Of a stretch of 64,000 nt of DNA, positions 43,009 through 51,595 are shown piece after piece. The position numbers were made by a program, and so were the translations under genes. Each line of letters opens with the position of its first letter. Within the stretch, counting starts at the first letter, position 1. This DNA comes from Saccharopolyspora sp. SCSIO 74807 (GTDB taxonomy: Bacteria > Actinomycetota > Actinomycetes > Mycobacteriales > Pseudonocardiaceae): contig NZ_CP146100.1 of NCBI RefSeq assembly GCF_037023755.1, positions 6,169,501 through 6,233,500 of the forward strand. Direction: 5' to 3'. A model generated the notes under the pieces. The model searched no databases. It saw nothing but the letters and a program-made list of their open reading frames with translations, and had not been told where the DNA came from.

Positions 43009-44328
43009 ATGACCGCGACAGCGCCTGCCGACGCGCCGGGTGCCGAGAAGAACGTCCGCACCGTGATCACCTCCAGCGTGATCGGCACGACGGTCGAGTG
43101 GTACGACTTCTTCCTCTACAGCACCGCCGCGAGCCTGGTGTTCAACAAGCAGTTCTTCCCCACCGCGAATCCGGCGGTGGGCACCATGCTGGCGTTCACG
43201 ACGTTCTTCGTCGGGTTCGTCGCCCGCCCGCTCGGCGGTGTCCTATTCGGACACATCGGCGATCGCATCGGCCGCAAGCGCACGCTGGTGACCACCATGG
43301 TCGTGATGGGCCTTGCCACGGCCGCGATGGGCGCGCTGCCGACGTACGCGCAGGCCGGGCTGTGGGCGCCGCTGCTGCTGGTGCTGCTGCGGCTGTTCCA
43401 GGGCTTGGCGATCGGCGGCGAGTGGGCAGGCGCGGTGCTGATGGCCGTCGAGTACGCACCGCCGGGCAAACGGGCCAGGTACGGGGCGTGGCCGCAAGTC
43501 GGGCTCGCCATCGGGCTCGGCTTGGGCACCGGGCTGTTCGCGTTGCTGGGCAACGTTCTCGACGACGCGCAGTTCCTCAGCTACGGCTGGCGGATCGCGT
43601 TCGGGCTGAGCCTGGTGCTGGTGTTCGTCGGCTTGATCATCCGCTTGCGCGTCTCGGAAACCCCCGCGTTCCAGCAGATGCGCGAGTTGCAAGGCACCGC
43701 GCGGGTGCCGATCGTCGAGCTGTTCCGGGACCGGGTGAGCCGCCGCAACACCGTGCTCGGCCTGCTGTCGCGCTATTCCGAGGGCGCCGCGTTCAACACC
43801 TGGGCGGTGTTCTTCCTGACCTACGCCACCGGCACGCTCGGCCTGCCGCGCAACGACGTGCTGGTGGCGGTGATGGCGGCCTCGGTGGTACTGGCGGTGC
43901 TGATCCCGCTGGTCGGCGGGCTCGCCGACCGCACGTCGCCGCGGCGGCTGTACGTGATCGGGTCGGCGTTGTTCGCGGTTTCGGTGTATCCGGCGTTCCT
44001 GGCGTTCCAGACCCGCGATCCGCTGCTGGCCGGAGTGGTGATCGTGCTCGTGCTGGGCGTCGTGCACGCGGTGATCTACGCGCCGCAGGGCACGTTGTAC
44101 GCGCAGCTGTCGCCGGTGCGGATGCGCTACACCGGGATGTCGTTCATCTACCAGTTCTCCGGGATCTACGCTTCCGGCCTCACGCCGCTGATCGTCACGT
44201 CGTTGCTGGCCGCCGGTGGTGGAACCCCGTGGCTGGCCTGCGGCTACCTCGCGCTCACCGGCGTCGTCGCCACCGTCGCGAGCCTGCTGATCCGGCGCCG
44301 CGACCTGTACTTCGACAACGCGGCTTGA
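43009..44328 (+). CDS. MHS family MFS transporter (leader-controlled)
   Basis: 439 residues, 12 membrane helices. TTVEWYDFFLYSTAASLVF and GHIGDRIGRKRTLVTTMV are the metabolite:H+ symporter signatures; RLRVSETPAFQQM follows helix 6 as usual for the group. The ATG follows CAGGAGC. The leader peptide and hairpin upstream imply nutrient-sensitive control; leaders of this type often accompany sulfur or methionine/cysteine metabolism, which would suggest an organosulfur or amino-acid substrate, but this is speculative. Confidence 0.88.
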   Translation: MTATAPADAPGAEKNVRTVITSSVIGTTVEWYDFFLYSTAASLVFNKQFFPTANPAVGTMLAFTTFFVGFVARPLGGVLFGHIGDRIGRKRTLVTTMVVMGLATAAMGALPTYAQAGLWAPLLLVLLRLFQGLAIGGEWAGAVLMAVEYAPPGKRARYGAWPQVGLAIGLGLGTGLFALLGNVLDDAQFLSYGWRIAFGLSLVLVFVGLIIRLRVSETPAFQQMRELQGTARVPIVELFRDRVSRRNTVLGLLSRYSEGAAFNTWAVFFLTYATGTLGLPRNDVLVAVMAASVVLAVLIPLVGGLADRTSPRRLYVIGSALFAVSVYPAFLAFQTRDPLLAGVVIVLVLGVVHAVIYAPQGTLYAQLSPVRMRYTGMSFIYQFSGIYASGLTPLIVTSLLAAGGGTPWLACGYLALTGVVATVASLLIRRRDLYFDNAA

Positions 44329-45027
44329 TCACACCCCCGGGATGCGCCCGGTGCGCACGACCTCGTCGGCGATCGTGTGCAGTTTGATGTTGTTGTCCTG
44401 GGAAGCGCGTTGCAGCACGGCGAACGCCATGTCGTCGGAGATCCCGTAGCGCTCCATGACCCGTCCGAGGGCTTTGCCGATCTCCTGGCGGGTTTCCAGC
44501 GCGGTGTGCAGCTGATCGCTGGTGCGCACGCTGTTGAGCGCCACCGCCGCGTGCGAGGCCAGCACCCAGCCCAGCCGCTCGGAACCGTCGTCGAAGGCGT
44601 GCGGCTCCTTCGCGTACAGGTCGAGGGCGCCGAAGCTCTCCTCCTCGCGGTAGAGCTGGAAGCCCATCATGGCGCCGACTCCGAGCTCCCGGGCCTCGGG
44701 GACGTATGCGGGCCAGCGGTCTTCGGTGGCGGTGTCGTCGATGCGGTAAACGGCGTTGTGCCATGGCACGGTGTTGCGCGCGGCGTCGAAGCACGGTCCC
44801 TCGCGGTTGCGGGCCTGCGCCTCATCGGAGTGCACGACGAGATCGCTCGAGGTCGCGGCCGTTTCCACCTCCTGCTTGCGCTTGAGCAGCATGATTCCGG
44901 CGTCGTCGCAGCGGTCGAGTTCCTGCACGGCCAGCTCGACGACGCGCTCGAGCACCGCCTGCTCCGACCGTTGCGCGGCCAGCTCGCGCGCGATGCGCGC
45001 GAAACGCACCGCATGGTCCTCGGCCAT
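44329..45027 (-). CDS. GAF-ANTAR domain regulator
   Basis: 232 residues from the ATG that has AAAGGAGG upstream. The N-terminal 165 residues form a GAF-type sensor (REGPCFDAARN, GVGAMMGFQLYREEESFGALDLYA). The C-terminal ANTAR domain (ALETRQEIGKALGRVMERYG, AFAVLQRASQDNNIKL) binds two-hexaloop RNA hairpins and prevents transcription termination. No such target hairpin was recognised in this window. It lies just downstream of the STAS protein gene, both on the minus strand, suggesting a general stress circuit. Confidence 0.9.
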   Translation of the reverse strand: MAEDHAVRFARIARELAAQRSEQAVLERVVELAVQELDRCDDAGIMLLKRKQEVETAATSSDLVVHSDEAQARNREGPCFDAARNTVPWHNAVYRIDDTATEDRWPAYVPEARELGVGAMMGFQLYREEESFGALDLYAKEPHAFDDGSERLGWVLASHAAVALNSVRTSDQLHTALETRQEIGKALGRVMERYGISDDMAFAVLQRASQDNNIKLHTIADEVVRTGRIPGV

Positions 45028-45095
45028 CGGACTCCTCCTTTCGTTCACCGCGGTTGGATGCGGGCACCGGCCGGTTCGTCACGCAACAGCGGCGG

Positions 45096-45509
45096 TCAGC
45101 TCGGATCCGTTCGATCGTCCAGCCCGCAAAGAGCAGCCCGAACGGATGGGTGCACGGGCACGACCTCGGGCAACTCCGTTATGTGCAACGCGCGCAGCAC
45201 TTCGTGCCCGGTGGCCACCAAGGCGAGTTCCACGCCCCGCTCGCGGGCGCGTTCCCCGGCTCGGGCCAGCAGTTGCAACGCGGACACCGCCAGGAAACCG
45301 ACCCCCGTCAGGTCCAGCAGCACCGTGCGCACCGCGTCCTCGATCCGGGCGAACAGCAGCCGCTCGAATCGCGCGGCGGTGGACTCGTCGACCGCACCGG
45401 AGGCGATGATCAGGACGACGTCCGGCCGCGGCCGGTTTACCCGCAGCACCAGCGAATCGCCGAGCGAGTCCGGCCGGTCGGTCTCGCCGCCGGAGTGGGA
45501 GGTGTTCAA
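45096..45509 (-). CDS. STAS domain anti-sigma factor antagonist-like protein
   Basis: 137 residues from a TTG with GGAGAGG upstream; the frame remains open further but that part looks non-coding. LVLRVNRPRPDVVLIIASGAVD, VLLDLTGVGFLAVSALQLLARA and LVATGHEVLRALHIT are the SpoIIAA-type STAS features. The Ser/Thr normally phosphorylated is at the VSALQLL position (Ser present). It would antagonise an anti-sigma kinase. Precedes the GAF-ANTAR gene by 68 bases on the same strand. Confidence 0.85.
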   Translation of the reverse strand: MNTSHSGGETDRPDSLGDSLVLRVNRPRPDVVLIIASGAVDESTAARFERLLFARIEDAVRTVLLDLTGVGFLAVSALQLLARAGERARERGVELALVATGHEVLRALHITELPEVVPVHPSVRAALCGLDDRTDPS

Positions 45510-45785
45510 TGCGGTCCCGTCCTCTCCCCGCCGGAGAAGAGCAGCGCAGACCCCCGGGAACCGCGGGCCGGAAAACGGCGCAGTCAGCCACCGGGACCGG
45601 ATCCGGCGTCTCATCGGCAGGATGTTGGTGATCCCTGGCTGACTGCTCAACCGTCGCCATCCTAGCTGAATCGGACGGCCGGTCCGAGCACAAGGCCACG
45701 CATCGGACACGAGTTGCCGGTGCGGCGGATGTGGCGAGGCCGGGAAGGCGCGGACGCGACGGCCGCTGCGAACGCCGCAGCGCGC

Positions 45786-46787
45786 TCAGCTGCGCACTTC
45801 GGACACCGCGACCGGGCGGCCCGTACGGCGCGAGCGGTCGCAGGCCTCGGCGGTGTAGAGCGCCTCCAGCGCTTCCGCTGCGGTGCAAGGGTTTTCCCGC
45901 CTGCCCGCGGCGACTTCGACGAACGCGGCGAGTTCCGCGGCGTAGGCGTCGGCGAACCGCTCCATGAACGTGCGGTACGGCGCACCGGACGGCCACGGGA
46001 TACCGGCCTCGGCAGACGGCAGCGGGGAACGCTCGTCGTTGCCCACGAACAGCGCCCCCTCCGAACCGCACACCTCCAGCCGCACGTCGTGGCCCGCGCC
46101 GTTGTAGCGGGTGGCGCTGACCGTGGCCAGCGCGCCGTCGTCGAATTCCAGCAGCGCCGCGCACGTGTCCACGTCGTCACCTTCGGCGAAGAACGCCGCG
46201 CCCCGGTTTCCGCCGCGCGCGTAGACCGACACGACCTCGCGGCCGGTGACCCACCGCATGATGTCCAGGTCGTGGATGCTGCAGTCCCGGAACAGCCCGC
46301 CGGAGGTGGGGATGTAGGCCGCGGGCGGCGGTTCAGCGTCCGCGGTCACCGCCCGCAGCGTGTGCAGCCAGCCGAGGCGTTCGCCGCGCACGGCGTCCCG
46401 CGCGGCCCGGTATCCGGCGTCGAAGCGGCGCTGGAACCCGACCTGCAGCGGAACCGACGCGCGCTCGCTGTGCGCGACGACTTCACGGGTGCCCGCAACA
46501 TCCGGCGCCACCGGTTTTTCGCAGAACACCGGCACTTCACGGTCCAGTGCCGTGTGGATCAGGCCGGCGTGCGCGTGCGTGGCGGCCGTGATCACCACGG
46601 CGTCCACGCCGCGCTCGTAGACCTCGTCCTGCGAACCGGCCGCTTCGACACCGAGCGAGCCCGCGAGCTCCGCGGCCCGCTCCGGCACGGCATCGGCGAC
46701 CACCAGCCCGTCCACTTCGTCCAGTCCGAGCAGCGTCCGCGCGTGCATCGCGCCGATCCGCCCGGTCCCGAGCAATCCCAGCTCCAT
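45786..46787 (-). CDS. iolG: Gfo/Idh/MocA oxidoreductase (inositol dehydrogenase-like)
   Basis: 333 residues. GLLGTGRIGAMHA is the NAD(P)-binding motif, FCEKPVAPDV the family's EKP signature, and DCSIHDLDIMRWVTG contains the catalytic Asp/His region. Members of this branch oxidise myo- or scyllo-inositol to inosose. It lies at the outer end of the inositol locus, separated from the sugar-porter gene by the structured repeat. One of two paralogues in the cluster; they may differ in inositol isomer. Confidence 0.85.
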   Translation of the reverse strand: MELGLLGTGRIGAMHARTLLGLDEVDGLVVADAVPERAAELAGSLGVEAAGSQDEVYERGVDAVVITAATHAHAGLIHTALDREVPVFCEKPVAPDVAGTREVVAHSERASVPLQVGFQRRFDAGYRAARDAVRGERLGWLHTLRAVTADAEPPPAAYIPTSGGLFRDCSIHDLDIMRWVTGREVVSVYARGGNRGAAFFAEGDDVDTCAALLEFDDGALATVSATRYNGAGHDVRLEVCGSEGALFVGNDERSPLPSAEAGIPWPSGAPYRTFMERFADAYAAELAAFVEVAAGRRENPCTAAEALEALYTAEACDRSRRTGRPVAVSEVRS

Positions 46788-46900
46788 GACTGTCCTTCCT
46801 GGACTTGCGGCACGGCCTATCTAGGACCCAAATTCGGCCTCGGTGTTGACTTTTAAGCGGCGTCAGCCGCTTTCGCCACGTACGCAACGCAACCACCGGC

Positions 46901-47001
46901 GGGTTCTCAGGCGTCGTCTCGCGAGGACAGCTCCGACGCCTAGTAGGGCGCTACTTAAGGAGGAGATCCCGCAGCGAGACGGCGCCTGAGGTTCCGCTAC
47001 C
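46901..47001. repeat. Structured intergenic repeat, copy 2
   Basis: CTCAGGCGTCGTCTCG (46906-46921) pairs with CGAGACGGCGCCTGAG (46975-46990), 16 positions with one wobble; AGTAG-GGCG-CTACT (46942-46955) is an inner hairpin. Compared with copy 1 both stems changed on both strands while pairing was kept. It sits between two minus-strand inositol genes. Confidence 0.75.
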
Positions 47002-47032
47002 CGACCACCCACGCAAAACGAGTCCGAAACTC

Positions 47033-48439
47033 TCATAGCTGTCGCATGTCGGCTTCCAGTTGTTCGAGGCTGCGGCCCTTGGTCTCCGGCACCAGCCGCG
47101 CGCTGAACACCAGCGAACCCACGTTGAGCACCGCGAACACCCAGAACGTCGCGCTGCCGCCGAGCGCGGCCACCATCGGCGGGAACACCAGCGCCACCAC
47201 GAAGTTCGCCAGCCACAGCACCAGCACCGCGATGCCCATCGCGAACCCGCGGATGCGCAGCGGGAACAGCTCAGTGATCATCAGCCAGGTCACGGTGCTC
47301 ACGCTGCTCTGCTGGAACGCCATGTAGACGACCATGAGCCCGAGGATCAGGTAGCTGACCCAGCTCGCCCCGGTGGGCAGCAGGAACGCCAGCGCCAGCA
47401 GCACCAGGCAAGCGGTGACCCCGGCCTGCCCGGTCAGCAGCAGCGGTCTGCGGCCGACCCGGTCCATCAGCAGCAGCCCCACCGCCGCGGCCAGCACCGA
47501 GATCACGCCGATCGAGATCGTCGCCACGATCGAGGCGACCTCGCCGAGCCCGGTGTCGGTCAGCAGCGAGGGCGCGAAGTAGATGATCGTGTTCACGCCG
47601 GTGATCTGCTGCACCACCGCCAGCCCGATGCCGATCACGAACAGCTTGCGCAGCCACGGCTCGCGCAGGTCGCGCCAACCGCCCTTCGCGGCGGCCTCCT
47701 GCTCGCCGACTTCGACGATCTGCGCGAGTTCCCGTTCGGCGTCCTCGCGCGTGCGCCCGCGATGCAGCACCGCGCGGGCCTCGGCGAACCGCTGCCGCCC
47801 GGCGAACCAGCGCGGCGTGTCCGGCAGGAACAACATGCCCGCGCCGAGCAGCACCGCCGGGATCACGGCCAGCCCGAGCATCCAGCGCCACGCCCCGGCG
47901 TCGGCCAGCAGCGCGTTGACGACGTAGGCCAGCAGCTGCCCGGTGACGATCATCAGCCCGTTGAACGTGACCAGGCTGCCGCGCACGTCCGCGGGCGCGA
48001 TCTCGGAGATGTAGAGCGGCACCACCACCGAGGCCGCGCCGACCGCCAGCCCCAGCACCACGCGGGAGACGACCAGCACCGGCACGCTCGGCGCCAGCGC
48101 GCACCCGAGGGTGGCGACGATGAACACGACCGCCGCGCCCAGCAGCGCAGGACGCCGCCCGACCCGGTCGGCGATCCGCCCGCCGGCCAGCGCGCCCGCC
48201 GCGGCGCCGAGCAGCAGCGCGCTGGTCACCAGCCCTTCCATGAACGGGCTGAGCCCGAAGTGCGGTGTCATGAACAGCAACGCCCCGGAGATCACTCCGG
48301 TGTCGTAGCCGAACAGCGCCCCGCCCAGCGCGGAGATCACCGCGACCGACAGCACGAACCGCTTCGCCTTGCGCACCGCGGCGCGCCGCTGCGCGGCCTC
48401 GCCGGGGTCTTCCTCGTTCGAGAGGGCCTTCGCCACCAT
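47033..48439 (-). CDS. iolT: Sugar porter MFS transporter, probable myo-inositol uptake
   Basis: 468 residues, 12 membrane helices. GYDTGVISGALLF in helix 1, GRIADRVGRRPALL, PLYISEIAPADVRG and the closing PETKGRSLEQLE are the sugar porter (SP) signatures; QQITGVNTIIYFAPSLL is the helix 7 substrate motif. Position inside the inositol gene set indicates myo-inositol:H+ symport. It is 8 bp from the epimerase gene, same strand. Confidence 0.9.
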   Translation of the reverse strand: MVAKALSNEEDPGEAAQRRAAVRKAKRFVLSVAVISALGGALFGYDTGVISGALLFMTPHFGLSPFMEGLVTSALLLGAAAGALAGGRIADRVGRRPALLGAAVVFIVATLGCALAPSVPVLVVSRVVLGLAVGAASVVVPLYISEIAPADVRGSLVTFNGLMIVTGQLLAYVVNALLADAGAWRWMLGLAVIPAVLLGAGMLFLPDTPRWFAGRQRFAEARAVLHRGRTREDAERELAQIVEVGEQEAAAKGGWRDLREPWLRKLFVIGIGLAVVQQITGVNTIIYFAPSLLTDTGLGEVASIVATISIGVISVLAAAVGLLLMDRVGRRPLLLTGQAGVTACLVLLALAFLLPTGASWVSYLILGLMVVYMAFQQSSVSTVTWLMITELFPLRIRGFAMGIAVLVLWLANFVVALVFPPMVAALGGSATFWVFAVLNVGSLVFSARLVPETKGRSLEQLEADMRQL

Positions 48440-48446
48440 TGGCGCC

Positions 48447-49304
48447 TCACCAGTGCTTGCGGATGAATTCGGACGTCTTCTGCAGCATCTGCTCCGACGA
48501 GTCCCTGGCGCGATGCTCGTTGCCGAACACCGCGGCGGTCATCGTCCCGTCGAAGCCGATCTCCCGGAGCGAGCCGAACAACTCGTCCCAGTCCACGTCG
48601 CCTTCGCCGATGTCGAGGTGCTGGTGCACCCGCGCGGTCGAGTCCGGCGGGTTGACGATGTAGCGCAGCCCGGACGACGCGGTGTGATCGAAGCTGTCCG
48701 CCAGGTGCACGTGGGTGAGCAGCTCACCGGCCCGGCGCATGATCCCCGGCGCGTCGCCGCCCATGTGGAAGGTGTGCGGCGCGCAGTACAGGAACCTGGC
48801 GTTCGGCGAGTTCAGCCCGCGGATCATGTCCACGGCCACGTGCCCGTCCTCGACGAAGTCGTCCGGGTGCGGTTCGAGCGTGATGGTGATGCCTTCCCGC
48901 TCGAAGATCGGCAGCAGTTCCGCCATGGACTTGAAGAACTTGCCCTCGCTGCGGCTGGACTGCTCCGGCCTGCCGTTGAACTCGGAGACCATCACTTCGA
49001 CCCCGAGCAGCGAGGTGATCTCGATGGCGCGCTTCCAGTAGCGCACCGCGGCTTCCCGCTCCTCCTCGTCCGGGCCGGACCAGCGGTAGAGCGGGAGCAC
49101 GGAGGCGATCCCCACGCCCGCGGCGTCGAGTTCGCGGCGGAACTTCCGCAGCATGTCGTCGTCGATGCGCGGATGCCGGAAGAACGGCAGCACGTCCTCG
49201 CGCGGCGACAGCTCGATCCACTCGTAGCCGAGCCCGGCCACCAGCTTCGGCAGTTCCAGCAGCGGCGTGTGCCGGAACATCGTCGGATCCAGAGCGATCT
49301 TCAC
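48447..49304 (-). CDS. Sugar phosphate isomerase/epimerase (IolH/IolI-like)
   Basis: 285 residues, xylose-isomerase-like TIM barrel. Metal-binding positions appear in GYEWIELSPRED, MVSEFNGRPEQ, ITLEPHPDDF, LTHVHLADSFD and the late VFGNEHRA. Such proteins in inositol clusters interconvert inosose isomers or act as IolH of unknown role. Lies between the transporter and the second dehydrogenase with short spacing, same operon. Confidence 0.85.
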   Translation of the reverse strand: MKIALDPTMFRHTPLLELPKLVAGLGYEWIELSPREDVLPFFRHPRIDDDMLRKFRRELDAAGVGIASVLPLYRWSGPDEEEREAAVRYWKRAIEITSLLGVEVMVSEFNGRPEQSSRSEGKFFKSMAELLPIFEREGITITLEPHPDDFVEDGHVAVDMIRGLNSPNARFLYCAPHTFHMGGDAPGIMRRAGELLTHVHLADSFDHTASSGLRYIVNPPDSTARVHQHLDIGEGDVDWDELFGSLREIGFDGTMTAAVFGNEHRARDSSEQMLQKTSEFIRKHW

Positions 49305-49363
49305 GGTTCTCCTTCAGCGCCGTCTCGTCGTGCGCATCGCACTTCGGTCCACAAAGGACGGCA

Positions 49364-50374
49364 CTAGTCGTAGATGCCGGGGCGTGCCGCGAGCGAGATT
49401 TCCGCTCGCTGCCCCGTTTCCTGCGCTTGCACTCCGGCTTCGCAAGCCGCCGCGGCGGCGTAGCCGTCCCACGCCGACGCGCCGTCGATGCCGCCTTCCC
49501 GGGCGGCGTGCGCCCAGCGCTGGAACTCCGCGTCGAACGCGGCCCGGAACCGCGGCCGGAAGTCGGCGGTGACCTGCCCGCCCCAGCGGCCCGCGGTGTG
49601 CGTGCGCATCCCGGTGTCGCCGCCGACGGTGGCGGTGCCGTGCTCGCACACCGCTTCGCACCGAACCTGGTAACCGAACCGGCAATGCACGAAGATCTCC
49701 ACGTCGACCAGCACGCCGCGCGCGGTTTCGATCGTGACGATCTGCGGGATTCCGGCGTCATCGCTGCGGACCAGGCCCTGCTGACGCACCGACACGGCGG
49801 TGAGCTCGTCGCCGAGCAGCCACCGCGTGGTGTCGAACTCGTGCACCACCGAGTCGTTGATCAGCATGTTGGTGGTGAACCCGGGCGGGTGCGCGGCGTT
49901 GCGGTGCGCGCAGTGCAGCAGCAGCGGCTCGCCCAGTTCGGAGTCGTCCAGAAGTCCTTTCAGGTCAAGGAATTCCGGGTCGAAGCGGCGCATGAACCCG
50001 ACCTGCACGAGCTTGCGCCCGCGGTCGGCTTCGGCTTGCACGACCCGCAGCGAGGACTTCGAGTCCGGGGTGAGCGGTTTTTCGCACAGCACTGGGATTC
50101 CGCGTTCGACGGCCGCCAGCAGCAGCGGCTCGTGCACCGGCCCGGGCGATGCGATCACCACCGCGTCCACATCGGACGCCCCGATCACTCCGATGGGGTC
50201 GGTTTCGGCGCGAGCGCCGGGAATTCCCTCGACGGCAGCGCGCGCCCGGTCGGCATCCGGGTCGCCGACGGCGACCAGCCGGGCGCCGCTGACCCGCTCG
50301 TGGATGCGCCGCGCGTGATCGGAACCCATCATGCCGGCGCCGATCAGGCCGACCCGCAGGTCTTGGTCGCTCAT
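49364..50374 (-). CDS. iolG: Gfo/Idh/MocA oxidoreductase, probable inositol 2-dehydrogenase
   Basis: 336 residues from an ATG in a longer frame. VGLIGAGMMGSDHARRI is the NAD-binding motif, VLCEKPLTPDSKSS the EKP signature, VGFMRRFDPEF the conserved strand, and NDSVVHEFDTTRWLLGDE the catalytic Asp/His. It agrees better with bacterial IolG than the paralogue at 45786. First step of the pathway: myo-inositol to 2-keto-myo-inositol. Confidence 0.88.
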   Translation of the reverse strand: MSDQDLRVGLIGAGMMGSDHARRIHERVSGARLVAVGDPDADRARAAVEGIPGARAETDPIGVIGASDVDAVVIASPGPVHEPLLLAAVERGIPVLCEKPLTPDSKSSLRVVQAEADRGRKLVQVGFMRRFDPEFLDLKGLLDDSELGEPLLLHCAHRNAAHPPGFTTNMLINDSVVHEFDTTRWLLGDELTAVSVRQQGLVRSDDAGIPQIVTIETARGVLVDVEIFVHCRFGYQVRCEAVCEHGTATVGGDTGMRTHTAGRWGGQVTADFRPRFRAAFDAEFQRWAHAAREGGIDGASAWDGYAAAAACEAGVQAQETGQRAEISLAARPGIYD

Positions 50375-50388
50375 GGTTCCTCCGTCGT

Positions 50389-51336
50389 TCAGCGCCGACC
50401 GGCGCCGCAGCGGGTCAGGTAGTCGCGGGTGCGCCGGGCGATCGGCTCGGGAACGTCCGGGGAGCACGGGTAGAGGTCCTGCTCGACGATCGCGAACAGG
50501 TCCGCGTCCAGGTCCCGGGTGGCGCTGATGATCGGCTCCAGCTCCGGCACCCCGTTCGGCGGTTCGCACATCACGCCGCGCCGCACCGCGGGCCCGAACG
50601 GCAGGTCCTCCTGCTGCACGCCGGCCAGCACCCGCGGGTCGACCTGCTTGAGGTGCAGGTAGCCGATGCGATCCGGGTACTTCGCGATCAGCTCCAGGTT
50701 GTCCCCGCCGCAGTAGGAGATGTGCCCGGTGTCCAGGCACAGCGTCACGAACTGCGGATCGGTCATCTCCAGGAAGCGTTCGACGTGCGGCTGGGTGTCG
50801 ACGTGGCTGTCGGCGTGCGGGTGGAATTGCAGGCGCACGCCGTATTCCTCGTGCAGCGCTTTGGCGAGGCGGTCGATCCCCTTGCCGAGGTCGCGCCAGG
50901 ACCCGTCACCGAGTTCGCGGTCCTGCACCTGCTCGCCGGTGCCCTGGTCGCGCCACATCTCCGGGATCACCACGACGTGCTCCGCGCCCAGCGCGGTGGT
51001 CAGCTCGGCGACCTGCCGGACGTGCTCCCAGGTCTCCTGCCAGACCTCGTCACCGCGGTGCATCGCGGCGAAGCAGGTTCCGGCCGAGAGCGTCAGCCCG
51101 CGGCGGGCGAGTTCGTCGCGCAGCTGGTTCGGATCGGTGGGCAGGTAGCCGTACGGGCCGAGTTCGATCCACTCGTAACCGGCGCCGGAGACTTCGTCGA
51201 GGAAGCGCCGCCACGGTGGCTGCTGGTCGTCCTGCGGGAACCAGACGCCCCAGGAGTCCGGTGCCGAGCCGACCCGCAGGGGGCCGGCTCGCAGGGACTC
51301 TGCTCGCGATGGTCCGGCCGCGTTGCCGTTGCTCAT
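50389..51336 (-). CDS. iolE: TIM-barrel isomerase/dehydratase, probable 2-keto-myo-inositol dehydratase
   Basis: 315 residues. SAPDSWGVWFPQDDQQPPW at the start and GYEWIELGPYGYLP match the IolE-like branch of the xylose-isomerase superfamily; LQFHPHADSHV and LCLDTGHISYCGGD hold metal ligands. IolE removes water from inosose to give the trihydroxycyclohexane dione used by IolD. No other IolE candidate is in the cluster. Probably the first gene of the minus-strand operon; a GntR-type site lies 147 bp upstream. Confidence 0.75.
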   Translation of the reverse strand: MSNGNAAGPSRAESLRAGPLRVGSAPDSWGVWFPQDDQQPPWRRFLDEVSGAGYEWIELGPYGYLPTDPNQLRDELARRGLTLSAGTCFAAMHRGDEVWQETWEHVRQVAELTTALGAEHVVVIPEMWRDQGTGEQVQDRELGDGSWRDLGKGIDRLAKALHEEYGVRLQFHPHADSHVDTQPHVERFLEMTDPQFVTLCLDTGHISYCGGDNLELIAKYPDRIGYLHLKQVDPRVLAGVQQEDLPFGPAVRRGVMCEPPNGVPELEPIISATRDLDADLFAIVEQDLYPCSPDVPEPIARRTRDYLTRCGAGRR

Positions 51337-51482
51337 CGAAGTCGTCTCCTTCTGTGCGCCGAGGGGCGGGGAGGGTCGTCCGGTCCGAGCGGCCGCGCGG
51401 CGCGGCGTTGTGACGCCGGTCTCCGCGCTTTCGGTAGCCGGTAGTTTTCACCGCGGCAATGCCGGTGTCAATACTTGGTCCT

Positions 51483-51497
51483 GACATACTTACGTAC
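51483..51497. promoter_or_regulatory. Probable GntR operator, minus-strand iol operon
   Basis: GACATACTTACGTAC. The first 11 bases recur as the reverse complement at 52503-52513 near the regulator and iolC promoters. It is in the gap upstream of the iolE-like gene, the only other regulatory interval in the cluster. Confidence 0.6.
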
Positions 51498-51595
51498 TGA
51501 GGATTGCCGTGCCGAAGGTCCGCCGGCCCGCGGCGGGTGGACAGCCTCCAGCGGCGCCGCAGCGCTGAACGCGGCGCGGAGTCCGAATTCGGGCG

